Origin: Marinosulfonomonas sp.
GTDB lineage: Bacteria; Pseudomonadota; Alphaproteobacteria; Rhodobacterales; Rhodobacteraceae
Length of the DNA: 12,144 nucleotides
Direction: 5' to 3'
Assembly (NCBI GenBank): GCA_026989405.1
Contig: JALSJL010000389.1
Span: 1-12,144 of the forward strand
Each line of letters opens with the position of its first letter. Within the stretch, counting starts at the first letter, position 1. Shown one piece after another: positions 1-6,480 of the stretch. A model generated the notes under the pieces. The model worked only from the letters and a program-made list of their open reading frames with translations, searched no databases and was not told where the DNA came from. A program made the translations under genes and the position numbers.

Positions 1-16
1 TCTGGGCTCTATCCAC
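1..16 (-). CDS. rplJ: 50S ribosomal protein L10, 5' end only (partial)
   Basis: The last 16 bases on the minus strand read GTG GAT AGA GCC CAG, giving (M/V)-D-R-A-Q, which matches the usual L10 N-terminus in Rhodobacterales. A GGAG ribosome-binding site lies at 24-27, seven bases before the GTG, which fixes the start. L10 forms the base of the ribosomal stalk with L7/L12 and in many bacteria represses its own operon by binding the leader. The gene runs out of the window. Its place after rplA fits the standard rplK-rplA-rplJ-rplL order, although an ECF sigma module is inserted between rplA and rplJ. The identification rests on five codons, the ribosome-binding site and synteny. Confidence 0.8.
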
Positions 17-233
17 AGTTTCACTCCAATTGTGGAGGGTCAGACCCTCCGGCTCGTATTTTGCCGGGACAAGTGCCCGACAATCGGGTCCTTACGGGTC
101 CTTCGCAATCTCGCCCCCGGGGATCGCCCGAGGAGTATTGTTCATTTCCCGTCTCAGGTCGGATTTATGGCTTTCGCCACCGGCCGTCTTGGACGAAGCA
201 CACAGGCCGCCACGAATCCGTAGCGACCTGAGC
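17..233 (-). promoter_or_regulatory. rplJ 5' leader, candidate L10-binding autoregulatory leader
   Basis: About 215 nt separate the predicted transcription start from the rplJ GTG, and no convincing small gene lies in them. The leader holds a perfect hairpin just before the ribosome-binding site, GGAGGGT-CAG-ACCCTCC at 34-50, and a 9-bp direct repeat CGGGTCCTT at 85-93 and 95-103. Long structured leaders that bind L10 and repress rplJL are well known. I could not fold this one to show the L10 kink-turn, so the assignment is positional. Confidence 0.45.
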
Positions 234-239
234 AGGCGG

Positions 240-268
240 GATATAGGAGGTTTCCAACCGGATGTGAA
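240..268 (-). promoter_or_regulatory. Predicted rplJ promoter
   Basis: Reading the minus strand, a -35 TTCACA (263-268) is followed by a 17-bp spacer and a -10 TATATC (240-245). Both hexamers are close to the sigma70 consensus. The promoter lies downstream of the ECF-module terminator, so rplJ would be transcribed independently of that module. Transcription should start near 233. Confidence 0.6.
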
Positions 269-272
269 GAGG

Positions 273-312
273 AAAATAAAAAGCTTTTCGACAGCCCCCT
301 CTTCCGGGGGGC
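273..312 (-). terminator. Possible terminator after the ECF sigma/anti-sigma module
   Basis: On the minus strand GCCCCC (307-312) and GGGGGC (294-299) form a 6-bp GC stem with a 7-nt loop, beginning about 30 nt after the anti-sigma stop. A T-rich tract (T5-A-T4) follows at 273-282, but about eleven bases separate it from the stem, so the match to an intrinsic terminator is imperfect. It would insulate rplJ from the module upstream. Confidence 0.4.
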
Positions 313-343
313 TCCGACCTGGCAATCCGGGCCCTGCGGGCGC

Positions 344-1123
344 TCAGATCAGTTGCCGGTAAACCCTTGTTGCAAGGTCGGTCAGCTCATCGCGCGCAAG
401 CTCGCCGACCACGGCATATCGCAGGTCCTCGTCCTGCCAGTAGATGCCCATCACGCGGCCGTCCTGCTCGAACTGGAACGAGGCCAGCAATCCGGGCGAG
501 CCGCCGGTTGCATAGACGGTGATGCGCCGGCCCCTGCCGTCTTCATACATGAACTGCGCCGCGGGGCCATCGCCGGCCGGCAGCAACCGCCCGCCCATCA
601 GGGCAAACCCCGCGCCCGAAAGGTCGGGCGCCACGATTTCCGCGCCCAGCCGCCTGGACAGCCAGCCGACAAGATGCGTCTCCTGGTCGGCCGACACCTC
701 GACCGGATGCAGGACTTCGCTGGCATAGACCGTATGGGCCGCCATGGCTTCGCGCACGATGTCGGCTTCGGCCAGGGTGGCGCCCTGCTCGATGACGCCG
801 CGGGCAAACCAGCCTCCGCCGATGCCGGCGGCCATCAGCGCCAGCATCGCGGCGACACGCAGGATGGGGGGCCAGTTCGAATTTGCCGACAGCCCCGCAC
901 CGGGCCGAGGCAGATGCCGAACCTGTCTTTCGGCCTCCGCCGCCGGAAACAACGCCTGCAGCGCTGCATTCTGGCGAATCCAGTCGGCAACCTCGGCCGC
1001 CTTGTCGGGGTTCGCGGCCAGGAAGGCCTCTGCCATGTCGCGCTCGCGTCCATCGAGCTGGCCGTCCGCATAGGCGTGCAAGAGGTCATCGTTCACTGTC
1101 TGCATCGGTTTGTCGGCGCTCAT
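344..1123 (-). CDS. Transmembrane anti-sigma factor
   Basis: This 259-aa protein should hold the adjacent ECF sigma factor inactive at the membrane until a signal releases it. The N-terminal ~70 residues are charged and helical (DDLLHAYADGQLD near residues 12-24), as in anti-sigma domains that clamp the sigma factor. One hydrophobic segment lies at about residues 86-106, followed by a ~150-residue domain predicted outside the cytoplasm. The HxxxCxxC signature of zinc anti-sigma factors is absent and the protein has no cysteine, so a thiol redox switch in the protein itself is unlikely. The start at 1121-1123 has a GGAG site seven bases upstream. Its ATG overlaps the sigma stop as ATGA, indicating translational coupling. 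The role is inferred from gene order, size and topology; the signal is unknown. Confidence 0.8.
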   Translation of the reverse strand: MSADKPMQTVNDDLLHAYADGQLDGRERDMAEAFLAANPDKAAEVADWIRQNAALQALFPAAEAERQVRHLPRPGAGLSANSNWPPILRVAAMLALMAAGIGGGWFARGVIEQGATLAEADIVREAMAAHTVYASEVLHPVEVSADQETHLVGWLSRRLGAEIVAPDLSGAGFALMGGRLLPAGDGPAAQFMYEDGRGRRITVYATGGSPGLLASFQFEQDGRVMGIYWQDEDLRYAVVGELARDELTDLATRVYRQLI

Positions 1124-1632
1124 GGCACACTCCTGACTGGGGGCAGTTCGCTTTCCGAACGCCATTTGCGCAGTTTCGCGCGCGCCCGCGAAATCCGCGA
1201 CATCAGCGTTCCGACCGGGATGCCCAAGGCCCTGGCCGCCTGCCCATACTCCAACCCGCCGACCACCACGAGCAACAGGGCTTCGCGCTGGTCGTCGGGC
1301 AGTCTTTCAAGCGCCCGGGCCATGGCGACAAGCTCGAGCCGGCTGTCGTCATCGGCCCGCGCGGCGGTGTCGGCGATGCGCTCGTCCAGCGGCAGCGTCT
1401 GCCGCATCCGGCCCGCCGCGCGGCTGTTTCGGAACAGGTTCAGCAACATCTTCATCAGCCAGGGCTTGAGCGGCCGGCCGGGCATCCAGAGCTTCTGCTT
1501 GCGGATGGCGCGCTCGACACAATCCTGCACTAGGTCATCGGCCTGAACGCGGTCGCGTGTCAGCGAAAACGCATAGCGCCACAGATCGGGCAGGCTGTCC
1601 TGCAACTGAACCTGAAAACTTGCCAATGCCAT
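1120..1632 (-). CDS. RNA polymerase sigma factor, ECF (sigma-70 family)
   Basis: This 170-aa protein has the two-domain layout of extracytoplasmic-function sigma factors. Region 2 spans about residues 12-65, with the DDLVQDCVERA core-binding/-10 recognition segment and a following WLMKMLLNLFRN helix. Region 4 lies near residues 105-160, with LPDDQREALLLVVVGGLEY and a helix-turn-helix through GIPVGTLMSRISRARAKLRK that reads the -35 element. I chose ATG 1632; a TTG at 1644 would add four residues. Neither start has a strong ribosome-binding site, so translation may be coupled to the gene before it, whose stop is 58 nt upstream. The stop overlaps the anti-sigma start (ATGA). It probably autoregulates from the promoter before the secreted protein gene. 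The regulon cannot be read from the sequence. Confidence 0.9.
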   Translation of the reverse strand: MALASFQVQLQDSLPDLWRYAFSLTRDRVQADDLVQDCVERAIRKQKLWMPGRPLKPWLMKMLLNLFRNSRAAGRMRQTLPLDERIADTAARADDDSRLELVAMARALERLPDDQREALLLVVVGGLEYGQAARALGIPVGTLMSRISRARAKLRKWRSESELPPVRSVP

Positions 1633-1690
1633 TGTCCCGGTCAACGGTCCCGGCAGAGGCTATCCCCGCCGGGGCCGGTTTCATCTGATG

Positions 1691-2086
1691 TCAGGGCCGC
1701 GCCACGTGCCAGACGCCCTTGACGCCGTCGCCGGTCATCTCGCCCGGCCGCGCGTCGTTGATCCAGAGATACAACGGTTTGCCCTTGTAGGCGATCTGAA
1801 GCGTTCCGTCCTTGCGGGTGATCAGCGAAAAGCCCTTGGGAAGGTCCATCTGCGCGTCAACGACCAGCGGCGGCCATTTGGCCGCGCATTGGTCATAGCA
1901 GTTGGATACGCCCTTGCCGTCCTTGTCGAAAGTGTAGAGCGTCATCATGTCGGCATCCATCAGATAAATCTGATCGCCGAGCTTGCCGGTGACGACAGGC
2001 TTGCCGCCATGGGCCGCGCCAAATGCCAGTCCGGCGGACAGCGCCAGCGTTGCAGCCGCCGTGGCGACGGTTCCGAGATAGGTCAT
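1691..2086 (-). CDS. Secreted protein with YxFWYxxD repeats (COG4315/Lipoprotein_15-like)
   Basis: This 131-aa exported protein has two repeats of the COG4315 family. The first contains LYTFDKDGKGVSNCYDQCA and the second LYLWINDARPGE followed by a GVKGVWHVA end. The function of the family is unknown; members often sit beside ECF sigma factors. The N-terminus is a signal peptide with a hydrophobic Ala/Leu core ending near GLAFGA. I see no clear lipobox cysteine, so it is probably periplasmic rather than lipid-anchored. Two cysteines (NCYDQC) may form a disulfide. The start is the ATG at 2084-2086, which has AGGAGG six bases upstream; an in-frame ATG at 2104 would place that site inside the coding region. 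It is the first gene of the unit with the sigma and anti-sigma genes and could be a target or sensor of that system. Confidence 0.8.
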   Translation of the reverse strand: MTYLGTVATAAATLALSAGLAFGAAHGGKPVVTGKLGDQIYLMDADMMTLYTFDKDGKGVSNCYDQCAAKWPPLVVDAQMDLPKGFSLITRKDGTLQIAYKGKPLYLWINDARPGEMTGDGVKGVWHVARP

Positions 2087-2140
2087 CGTGATCCTCCTGT
2101 TCATTGTCTTGCGCCCGCCGGAAATGGCGAACTGCAAGAC

Positions 2141-2167
2141 ATACAGGCGACGGGGCGGGTTTATTCC
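2141..2167 (-). promoter_or_regulatory. Candidate ECF-type promoter of the COG4315-sigma-antisigma unit
   Basis: The minus strand reads GGAATAAA (2160-2167), an AAT-type -35 seen for several ECF sigma groups, then about 15 bases, then GTATGTC (about 2138-2144) in the -10 position. It lies 55-80 bases before the ATG. The -35 half is also part of the 12-bp palindrome TTCCCGCGGGAA (2164-2175). Autoregulation by the module's own sigma factor is inference; no second copy of the motif was found in the window. Confidence 0.35.
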
Positions 2168-2179
2168 CGCGGGAACCAG

Positions 2180-2202
2180 AAAAACCGGAAAATTCCTTCC
2201 GG
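2180..2202 (-). terminator. Second terminator of a tandem pair after rplA
   Basis: On the minus strand CCGGAA (2197-2202) and TTCCGG (2185-2190) form a 6-bp stem with a 6-base loop, followed directly by TTTTT (2180-2184). It lies about 28 bases beyond the stronger rplA terminator and in the same direction, so it looks like a back-up that separates rplA from the ECF unit. Confidence 0.6.
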
Positions 2203-2230
2203 CCCGGCCCCGGCCCCGGGGCAGGACGTG

Positions 2231-2257
2231 AAAAAGGCGGGCCTGTTGACCCGCCTT
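2231..2257 (-). terminator. rplK-rplA intrinsic terminator
   Basis: On the minus strand AAGGCGGG (2250-2257) pairs with CCCGCCTT (2234-2241) around an 8-base loop, and the T-run follows (2231-2235). It begins about 23 bases after the rplA stop. Stem, loop and T-run are all well formed. The rplKA transcript should therefore end here rather than run into rplJ. Confidence 0.85.
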
Positions 2258-2280
2258 GTTCGACAGTCGCTTGTGCCCGA

Positions 2281-2979
2281 TCAGTTGCCGGTGGCAGAGT
2301 CCACGTCGATGGTGACGCCCGGACCCATGGTCGAGCTGAGCGCGATCGACTTCATGTAGGCCCCCTTGGCGCCCGACGGTCTGGCCTTTTGCACGGCATC
2401 GATGAAGGCTTTGACATTCTCTGTCAGCTTCTTTTCGTCGAACGACGCCTTGCCGACACCTGCGTGCACGACACCGGCCTTTTCGACCTTGAACTGAACC
2501 TCGCCGCCCTTGGCCTTCTTGACCGCATCGGCCACGTCCATCGTCACGGTGCCGACCTTCGGGTTCGGCATCAGGTTGCGCGGGCCCAGAACCTTGCCCA
2601 GACGGCCGACGATCGGCATCATGTCGGGCGTGGCAATGCAGCGGTCGAACTCGATCTTGCCGCTCTGCACGGTTTCCATCAGGTCTTCGGCGCCCACGAT
2701 GTCGGCCCCGGCCTTCCTGGCCTCTTCGGCCTTGTCGCCGCGGGCAAACACCGCCACGCGCACGTCCTTGCCGGTGCCGTTGGGCAGGGCGACGACGCCG
2801 CGCACCATCTGGTCGGCGTGGCGCGGATCAACCCCGAGGTTCATCGCGATCTCGACGGTTTCATCGAACTTTGCCTTGGCATTGTCCTTGACCAGCTTCA
2901 CGGCCTCTTCGACCGAAACGTTTTTCTTGCCTTCGAAAGCTTCTTTCGCCGCCTTCATGCGTTTTCCGAGTTTTGCCAT
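2281..2979 (-). CDS. rplA: 50S ribosomal protein L1
   Basis: This 232-aa protein is full length for bacterial L1, which binds 23S rRNA at the mobile L1 stalk and helps release the E-site tRNA. It typically represses the rplKA mRNA as well. Recognisable segments are the N-terminal MAKLGKRMKAAKEAF, the domain junction GKVLGPRNLMPNPKVGTV, and the C-terminal SSTMGPGVTIDVD. It follows rplK by only 4 nt, and its ribosome-binding site lies within the last codons of rplK (GGTGAAAGGG), so the two are co-translated. A strong terminator follows. No defect is visible. Confidence 0.98.
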   Translation of the reverse strand: MAKLGKRMKAAKEAFEGKKNVSVEEAVKLVKDNAKAKFDETVEIAMNLGVDPRHADQMVRGVVALPNGTGKDVRVAVFARGDKAEEARKAGADIVGAEDLMETVQSGKIEFDRCIATPDMMPIVGRLGKVLGPRNLMPNPKVGTVTMDVADAVKKAKGGEVQFKVEKAGVVHAGVGKASFDEKKLTENVKAFIDAVQKARPSGAKGAYMKSIALSSTMGPGVTIDVDSATGN

Positions 2980-2983
2980 GATC

Positions 2984-3412
2984 TTACCCTTTCACCTCGA
3001 TGCCCATCGAGCGGGCAGACCCCAGGATGATCTTCATCGCCGCCTCGATATCGTTGGCGTTCAGATCCTTCATCTTGGCTTCGGCAATTTCCTTGACCTG
3101 TTTCGTGGTCACGGAGCCGACGGTTTCACGACCCGGCAGATTGGCGCCCGACTTGAGCCCTGCGGCCTTTTTCAGGAAATAGGACGCCGGCGGCGTCTTG
3201 ATGTCCATGGTGAAGGACTTGTCCTGGTAGTAGGTGATCACGGTCGGGCAAGGCGCGCCCGGCTCGAGATCCTGCGTCTTGGCGTTGAACGCCTTGCAGA
3301 ATTCCATGATGTTGATCCCACGCTGACCAAGCGCCGGCCCCACGGGCGGGGACGGGTTCGCTTGCCCTGCGGGCACCTGCAGCTTCATTGTGCCGGCAAC
3401 TTTCTTGGCCAT
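2984..3412 (-). CDS. rplK: 50S ribosomal protein L11
   Basis: This 142-aa protein has the usual length of L11, which binds the GTPase-associated region of 23S rRNA with L10 and takes part in EF-G and RelA-type stringent signalling. The N-terminal domain shows VAGTMKLQVPAGQANPSPPV and GPALGQRGINIMEFCKAFN. The C-terminal RNA-binding domain carries the Lys/Ala-rich LKSG segment and ends with SARSMGIEVKG. The start at 3410-3412 is set by AAGGAG upstream. The open frame reaches further upstream, but those codons do not resemble L11. It forms an operon with rplA and has its own promoter at 3547-3575, in keeping with its separation from nusG by inserted genes. Confidence 0.98.
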   Translation of the reverse strand: MAKKVAGTMKLQVPAGQANPSPPVGPALGQRGINIMEFCKAFNAKTQDLEPGAPCPTVITYYQDKSFTMDIKTPPASYFLKKAAGLKSGANLPGRETVGSVTTKQVKEIAEAKMKDLNANDIEAAMKIILGSARSMGIEVKG

Positions 3413-3546
3413 CGGCCTTCTCCTTTTCACCTCGGCCCGCGACGCGTCGGGGCCGTTCTTCGGTTGAGTGGTTCGGCCGGTCACGCGCGCGCGCCGCACC
3501 TCCCACGGGTATGTCCGGTGCAGATGGTGCTGCAACCGAAGCACGC

Positions 3547-3575
3547 CGAATAGGCTGCATCGAAGGATTTGGCAA
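3547..3575 (-). promoter_or_regulatory. Predicted rplK-rplA promoter
   Basis: The minus strand reads -35 TTGCCA (3570-3575), a 17-bp spacer, and -10 TATTCG (3547-3552). The start site would lie near 3540, giving a ~130-nt leader before the rplK ATG. A promoter is needed here because nusG is over 2 kb away. Confidence 0.55.
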
Positions 3576-3863
3576 GTGGAATCATCGCGCCCGGCTCCGA
3601 TCGGCAGCTGGCGGATGGGCCGTGGCCACGACAGGCTGAACCACCGGGCAAAGCGGTTTCGTCATGGAGCCTCCACGCGGGGCAAGCCGATGGAACACGC
3701 TTTTCGCGCTGCGTGTCATGAAGGCCCGTCCATCAGGACAATGACGCAAACCGGACAGTGCAGGCCCCCTGGCCAACGGCAGCCCTGCCCGCCGTGCAGA
3801 GGCTGGCCGCCCAGTTGACCCGACGCCAGTTGTCCGGTTTTGCGGGGCCGCGCCCGGATGCCG
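3576..3863. other. Non-coding gap between lysR and the rplK promoter
   Basis: Together with the rplK leader, about 450 bases lie between the lysR stop and the rplK start. Frames open here lack ribosome-binding sites and family features, and I see no RNA gene. The only structure I can point to is the spaced inverted repeat at 3748-3840. No convincing terminator for lysR was found. Confidence 0.5.
3748..3840. repeat. Widely spaced perfect 10-bp inverted repeat
   Basis: AAACCGGACA at 3748-3757 is repeated in inverse orientation as TGTCCGGTTT at 3831-3840, 73 bases apart. A GC sits outside each arm, with one extra A on the right arm. It lies in the gap downstream of lysR. No gene of a mobile element accompanies it and the arms do not mark known insertion-sequence ends. 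It may be chance or a remnant of a small non-autonomous element. Confidence 0.3.
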
Positions 3864-4748
3864 CTAATGCGCCTGACCTGACGCCGTTCCCTCGAACAAT
3901 GGCCCCAGCCGTCTGACCTCGCGCTGCATGTGTTCGCGAAACAGCGTCACGCGCCTGGTATCGCGCAGATCACGGTGATAAAGCAGCCACAGACCCAGAT
4001 CATGGCGCGCTTTGGGTTGGCGAAACCGCGTCAGCTCCGGGTCTGCGTCGCCCAGGAAACACGGCAGGTAACCGAGCCCCATTCCTTCTTTCAGAGCCGC
4101 GACGGTCAGCGATGTGTCGTCGACGCAAAAGGAATGGTCTTCCTGTGGACAGGCCTCTTTTGTCCAGGTTCGGTGATACTCGCAGCAATCCACGCCGACC
4201 CAGCGTTCGGCCGCCCCACCGGCCTTGAGCGCCGCGCAATAGTCCCAAGAGCCGTATACCGCCGAAGAAACCGTGGTCAGCCGCGTTCCGATCAGGGTTT
4301 CCAACGGTGCGTTTGTCTGACGAATGGCAACATCCGCGTCGCGCGAGGCCAGTTGCACCGAGTTGTTGGTGACTTCAAACCGCAGATTTATCTGCGGATG
4401 CGCCGCGCTGAACCGGGCGAATGCAGGCATCAGGACGGTTGAGGCCATGTTGGCGATGGCGGTAACGTGCAGATCGCCGGCCAGCTCTTCGTTCTGGCCG
4501 CTGGTGGCCGCTTCAAAAGACAGGAGCTCATGCTCGATTCGGGCGGCAGAGCGTTCCAGTTCCCGCCCGGCCTCGGTCAGCACGAACCCGGTCGCGCTGC
4601 GTTCCATCAACGACGTGGCCAGCTTTTTCTCGAGAGCATGGATGCGCCGCGACACGGTCGAATACTGCACACCCAGCCGTTTTGCGGCCTTGCCGAACGA
4701 CCCTTCACGGGCGAAGGCGAGGAATATTCGCGCATCGTCCCATTGCAT
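3864..4748 (-). CDS. LysR-family transcriptional regulator
   Basis: This 294-aa protein has the normal LysR length. The N-terminal winged helix-turn-helix is clear: MQWDDARIFLAFAREGSFGKAAKRLGV, then YSTVSRRIHALEKKL, then TGFVLTEAGREL. The linker helix follows, and a periplasmic-binding-protein-like effector domain runs from about residue 90, with DADVAIRQ and EGMGLGYLPCFLGD typical of the co-inducer fold. An AGGAG lies seven bases before the ATG. The gene is divergent from the truncated globin, with 131 bases between starts and a perfect inverted repeat in the gap. It is therefore likely to control the globin-GFA pair and itself. Four cysteines in the effector domain (DCCEYH and nearby CPQEDHSFC) are notable next to a gas-binding protein, but the effector is unknown. 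Confidence 0.95.
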   Translation of the reverse strand: MQWDDARIFLAFAREGSFGKAAKRLGVQYSTVSRRIHALEKKLATSLMERSATGFVLTEAGRELERSAARIEHELLSFEAATSGQNEELAGDLHVTAIANMASTVLMPAFARFSAAHPQINLRFEVTNNSVQLASRDADVAIRQTNAPLETLIGTRLTTVSSAVYGSWDYCAALKAGGAAERWVGVDCCEYHRTWTKEACPQEDHSFCVDDTSLTVAALKEGMGLGYLPCFLGDADPELTRFRQPKARHDLGLWLLYHRDLRDTRRVTLFREHMQREVRRLGPLFEGTASGQAH

Positions 4749-4766
4749 CCGGCGTCTCCTGTCATG

Positions 4767-4801
4767 CGTGAAAAATGCAAAATCACTGTCGATTTTTCAC
4801 G
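4767..4801. promoter_or_regulatory. Candidate LysR operator: perfect 10-bp inverted repeat in the divergent gap
   Basis: CGTGAAAAAT (4767-4776) and ATTTTTCACG (4792-4801) are exact inverse complements separated by 15 bases. The site lies 18 bases before the lysR start codon and about 80 before the globin start. Its AT-rich arms stand out in a GC-rich region. LysR regulators bind dyads of roughly this span between divergent genes. It is not followed by a T-run on either strand, so a terminator is unlikely. Binding by this particular LysR is inference. Confidence 0.6.
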
Positions 4802-4879
4802 GGTTCCCAAAAACCTGCGCGAGTGTGACGATTTTGGCAAGCGCAATTCCAGGCCGGTTCAACCGGGAAAGGAGCCCAA

Positions 4880-5248
4880 ATGACTGTTTCACTCTATTCG
4901 CGCCTCGGTGGCTACGACGCACTCGCGATCTTTGCGACAAAGGTCGTCGGCAACGCGCAGGACGACGACTTGCTGGGCCGTTTCTGGGCCAGTCGCAACG
5001 AAGACAGCAACGCGCGCGACCTTCAGTCTCTGATCGACTATTTCGTAAGGGAAACCGGGGGCCAGATGTATTACAAGGGGCGTGACATGGCGCTTGCCCA
5101 CAAGGGCATGGGCATCACCGACGCGGACTGGGAACGGTTCATGGAAATTGTCGTCGGGGTTGCCGGCGAACTGGGCGTCGAGCCCGACGAGGGTGGCGAA
5201 GTGATGGCCTTTCTCGACAGCCTCAAGACGGATATCGTCAACGCGTAG
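4880..5248 (+). CDS. Truncated hemoglobin, group I type
   Basis: This 122-aa protein matches the length of group I truncated globins, small cytoplasmic haem proteins that bind oxygen or nitric oxide. It begins LYSRLGGYDAL, the family's A-helix signature. The TGG (59-61), YYKGRDM and AHKGM segments follow, with His74 as the proximal haem ligand. In an ungapped comparison with mycobacterial trHbN, the distal B10 tyrosine used for NO detoxification appears to be replaced by a non-aromatic residue, so the ligand chemistry may differ. The start is supported by AAAGGAG eight bases upstream. It is divergent from the LysR gene and 37 bases ahead of the GFA-family gene, probably its operon partner. 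Confidence 0.93.
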   Translation: MTVSLYSRLGGYDALAIFATKVVGNAQDDDLLGRFWASRNEDSNARDLQSLIDYFVRETGGQMYYKGRDMALAHKGMGITDADWERFMEIVVGVAGELGVEPDEGGEVMAFLDSLKTDIVNA

Positions 5249-5285
5249 GGCAGGAAACCGGTCAATGACAGGGAAAGGATCGGGC

Positions 5286-5780
5286 ATGAGCGATGAAATC
5301 GAAACCCATGAAGGCGGCTGCACCTGTGGTCATGTGCGCTATGGCGTCAGGGCCAGGCCCCTGATCGTCCATGCCTGCCATTGCACCTGGTGTCAGCGGC
5401 AGACCGGAGGCCCGCATGTCATCAACGCGCTCTACGAAACGGAGCTGGTCGAACTGACCAGGGGTGAGGTGGAAAACGTCACGGTCCCTTCGCCAAGCGG
5501 CGAGGGTCAGACGATTGCACGATGCCCAAAGTGCCGGGTGGCGGTGTGGAGCCACTACCATATTGGCGGTTTGCGCGAGAGCGTGAAATTCCTGAGAGTT
5601 GGCACGCTCGACAATCCGGGCCTGATGCCGCCCGACGTGCATATTTTCACGTCGACCAAGCTGCCCTGGTATGTCATTCCCGAAGATCACGACGCGGTCG
5701 AGGAGTTCTATGACTACGACACGACCTGGTCCAGCGACAGCAAGGCGCGCTTCCAAACCTGGCGAGGCGCCGCCGATTGA
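5286..5780 (+). CDS. GFA / CENP-V-family zinc protein
   Basis: This 164-aa protein belongs to the glutathione-dependent formaldehyde-activating enzyme/CENP-V fold. The zinc-binding cysteines are in place: C12 and C14 in GGCTCGHVRY, C31, C33 and C36 in ACHCTWCQRQTGG, and C80 and C83 in ARCPKC. The founding member, Gfa of Paracoccus, speeds adduct formation between formaldehyde and glutathione, but most homologues have no proven substrate. The ATG at 5286 has AAAGGA eight bases upstream; an ATG at 5265 in the same frame has no good site. It lies 37 bases after the globin on the same strand and ends convergent with nusG, 36 bases away. The annotation is at family level only. Confidence 0.88.
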   Translation: MSDEIETHEGGCTCGHVRYGVRARPLIVHACHCTWCQRQTGGPHVINALYETELVELTRGEVENVTVPSPSGEGQTIARCPKCRVAVWSHYHIGGLRESVKFLRVGTLDNPGLMPPDVHIFTSTKLPWYVIPEDHDAVEEFYDYDTTWSSDSKARFQTWRGAAD

Positions 5781-5816
5781 CCGAAGGCACCAGCCCGACA
5801 GCCTGACCCGGCGCCG

Positions 5817-6350
5817 CTACCCCTGCTTGGAGACCTGCGTGTATTCCAGCTCGACCGGGGTCGCCCGGCCGAAGATCGAGACCGACACCTTCAGGCGCTG
5901 GTTGTCGTCGTCGACCCCCTCGACCATGCCGTCGAACCCTTCGAACGGGCCGTCCGTCACGGCAACCTTTTCACCGACCTCGAAGTGGATCAGGGTGCGC
6001 GGCTGCTGCTCGCCCTCTTCGACGCGGTTCAGGATCGCGTTCACCTCACTGTCGCGCATCGGCATCGGCTTGCCCTGCTGACCCAGAAAGCCCGTGACCC
6101 GGTTGATCGAGTTGATCAGGTGGTAGCCACGGTCGGTCATGTCCATGCGCACCAGCACGTAACCGGGCATGAAGCGACGCTCGGCCGTGACCTTCTTGCC
6201 GCGGCGGATTTCGATCACCTCTTCGGTGGGAACGAGCACTTCTTCGATCTCGTCCTCAAGCCCGGCATCGGCCGCGGCCTGTTTGATCTGCTCGGCAATC
6301 TTCTTCTCGTAATTCGAGAGGACGCTTACCGAATACCACCGTTTCGCCAT
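5817..6350 (-). CDS. nusG: Transcription termination/antitermination protein NusG
   Basis: This 177-aa protein has the standard NusG length. The N-terminal NGN domain that binds RNA polymerase shows KRWYSVSVLSNYEKKIAEQI, then ERRFMPGYVLVRMDMTD and VTGFLG. The C-terminal KOW domain that contacts Rho, S10 or Nus factors shows FEVGEKVAVTDGPFEGFDGMV and ends with VELEYTQVSKQ. It follows secE on the same strand with 178 bases between, longer than the tight secE-nusG coupling in many bacteria, and a separate promoter is predicted there. Downstream, rplK is displaced by the LysR-globin-GFA block. The ribosome-binding site is weak (AAAGGCGAAAGCGAC before ATG). Confidence 0.98.
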   Translation of the reverse strand: MAKRWYSVSVLSNYEKKIAEQIKQAAADAGLEDEIEEVLVPTEEVIEIRRGKKVTAERRFMPGYVLVRMDMTDRGYHLINSINRVTGFLGQQGKPMPMRDSEVNAILNRVEEGEQQPRTLIHFEVGEKVAVTDGPFEGFDGMVEGVDDDNQRLKVSVSIFGRATPVELEYTQVSKQG

Positions 6351-6480
6351 GTCGCTTTCGCCTTTGCCAGTTTCCCGGCGCGCGGCCGGTCATTCGAATT
6401 TGGTGCGGGTCGGACCGCAATACCCTGATAACAAGCCGTGCCGCTCGAATCGAAGCACATCATGTCAGGAAGATGCGCCC

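Noticed and set aside
353..1546. A long plus-strand frame opposite the sigma and anti-sigma genes
   Set aside because: It is the complement of two clearly recognisable genes and its translation resembles no protein family.
3582..3776. A 64-codon minus-strand frame upstream of rplK
   Set aside because: It has no ribosome-binding site and no recognisable features, and it lies in the gap just upstream of the rplK promoter.
4767..4801. The CGTGAAAAAT dyad as a terminator
   Set aside because: No T-run follows the stem on either strand and it lies upstream, not downstream, of both neighbouring genes.
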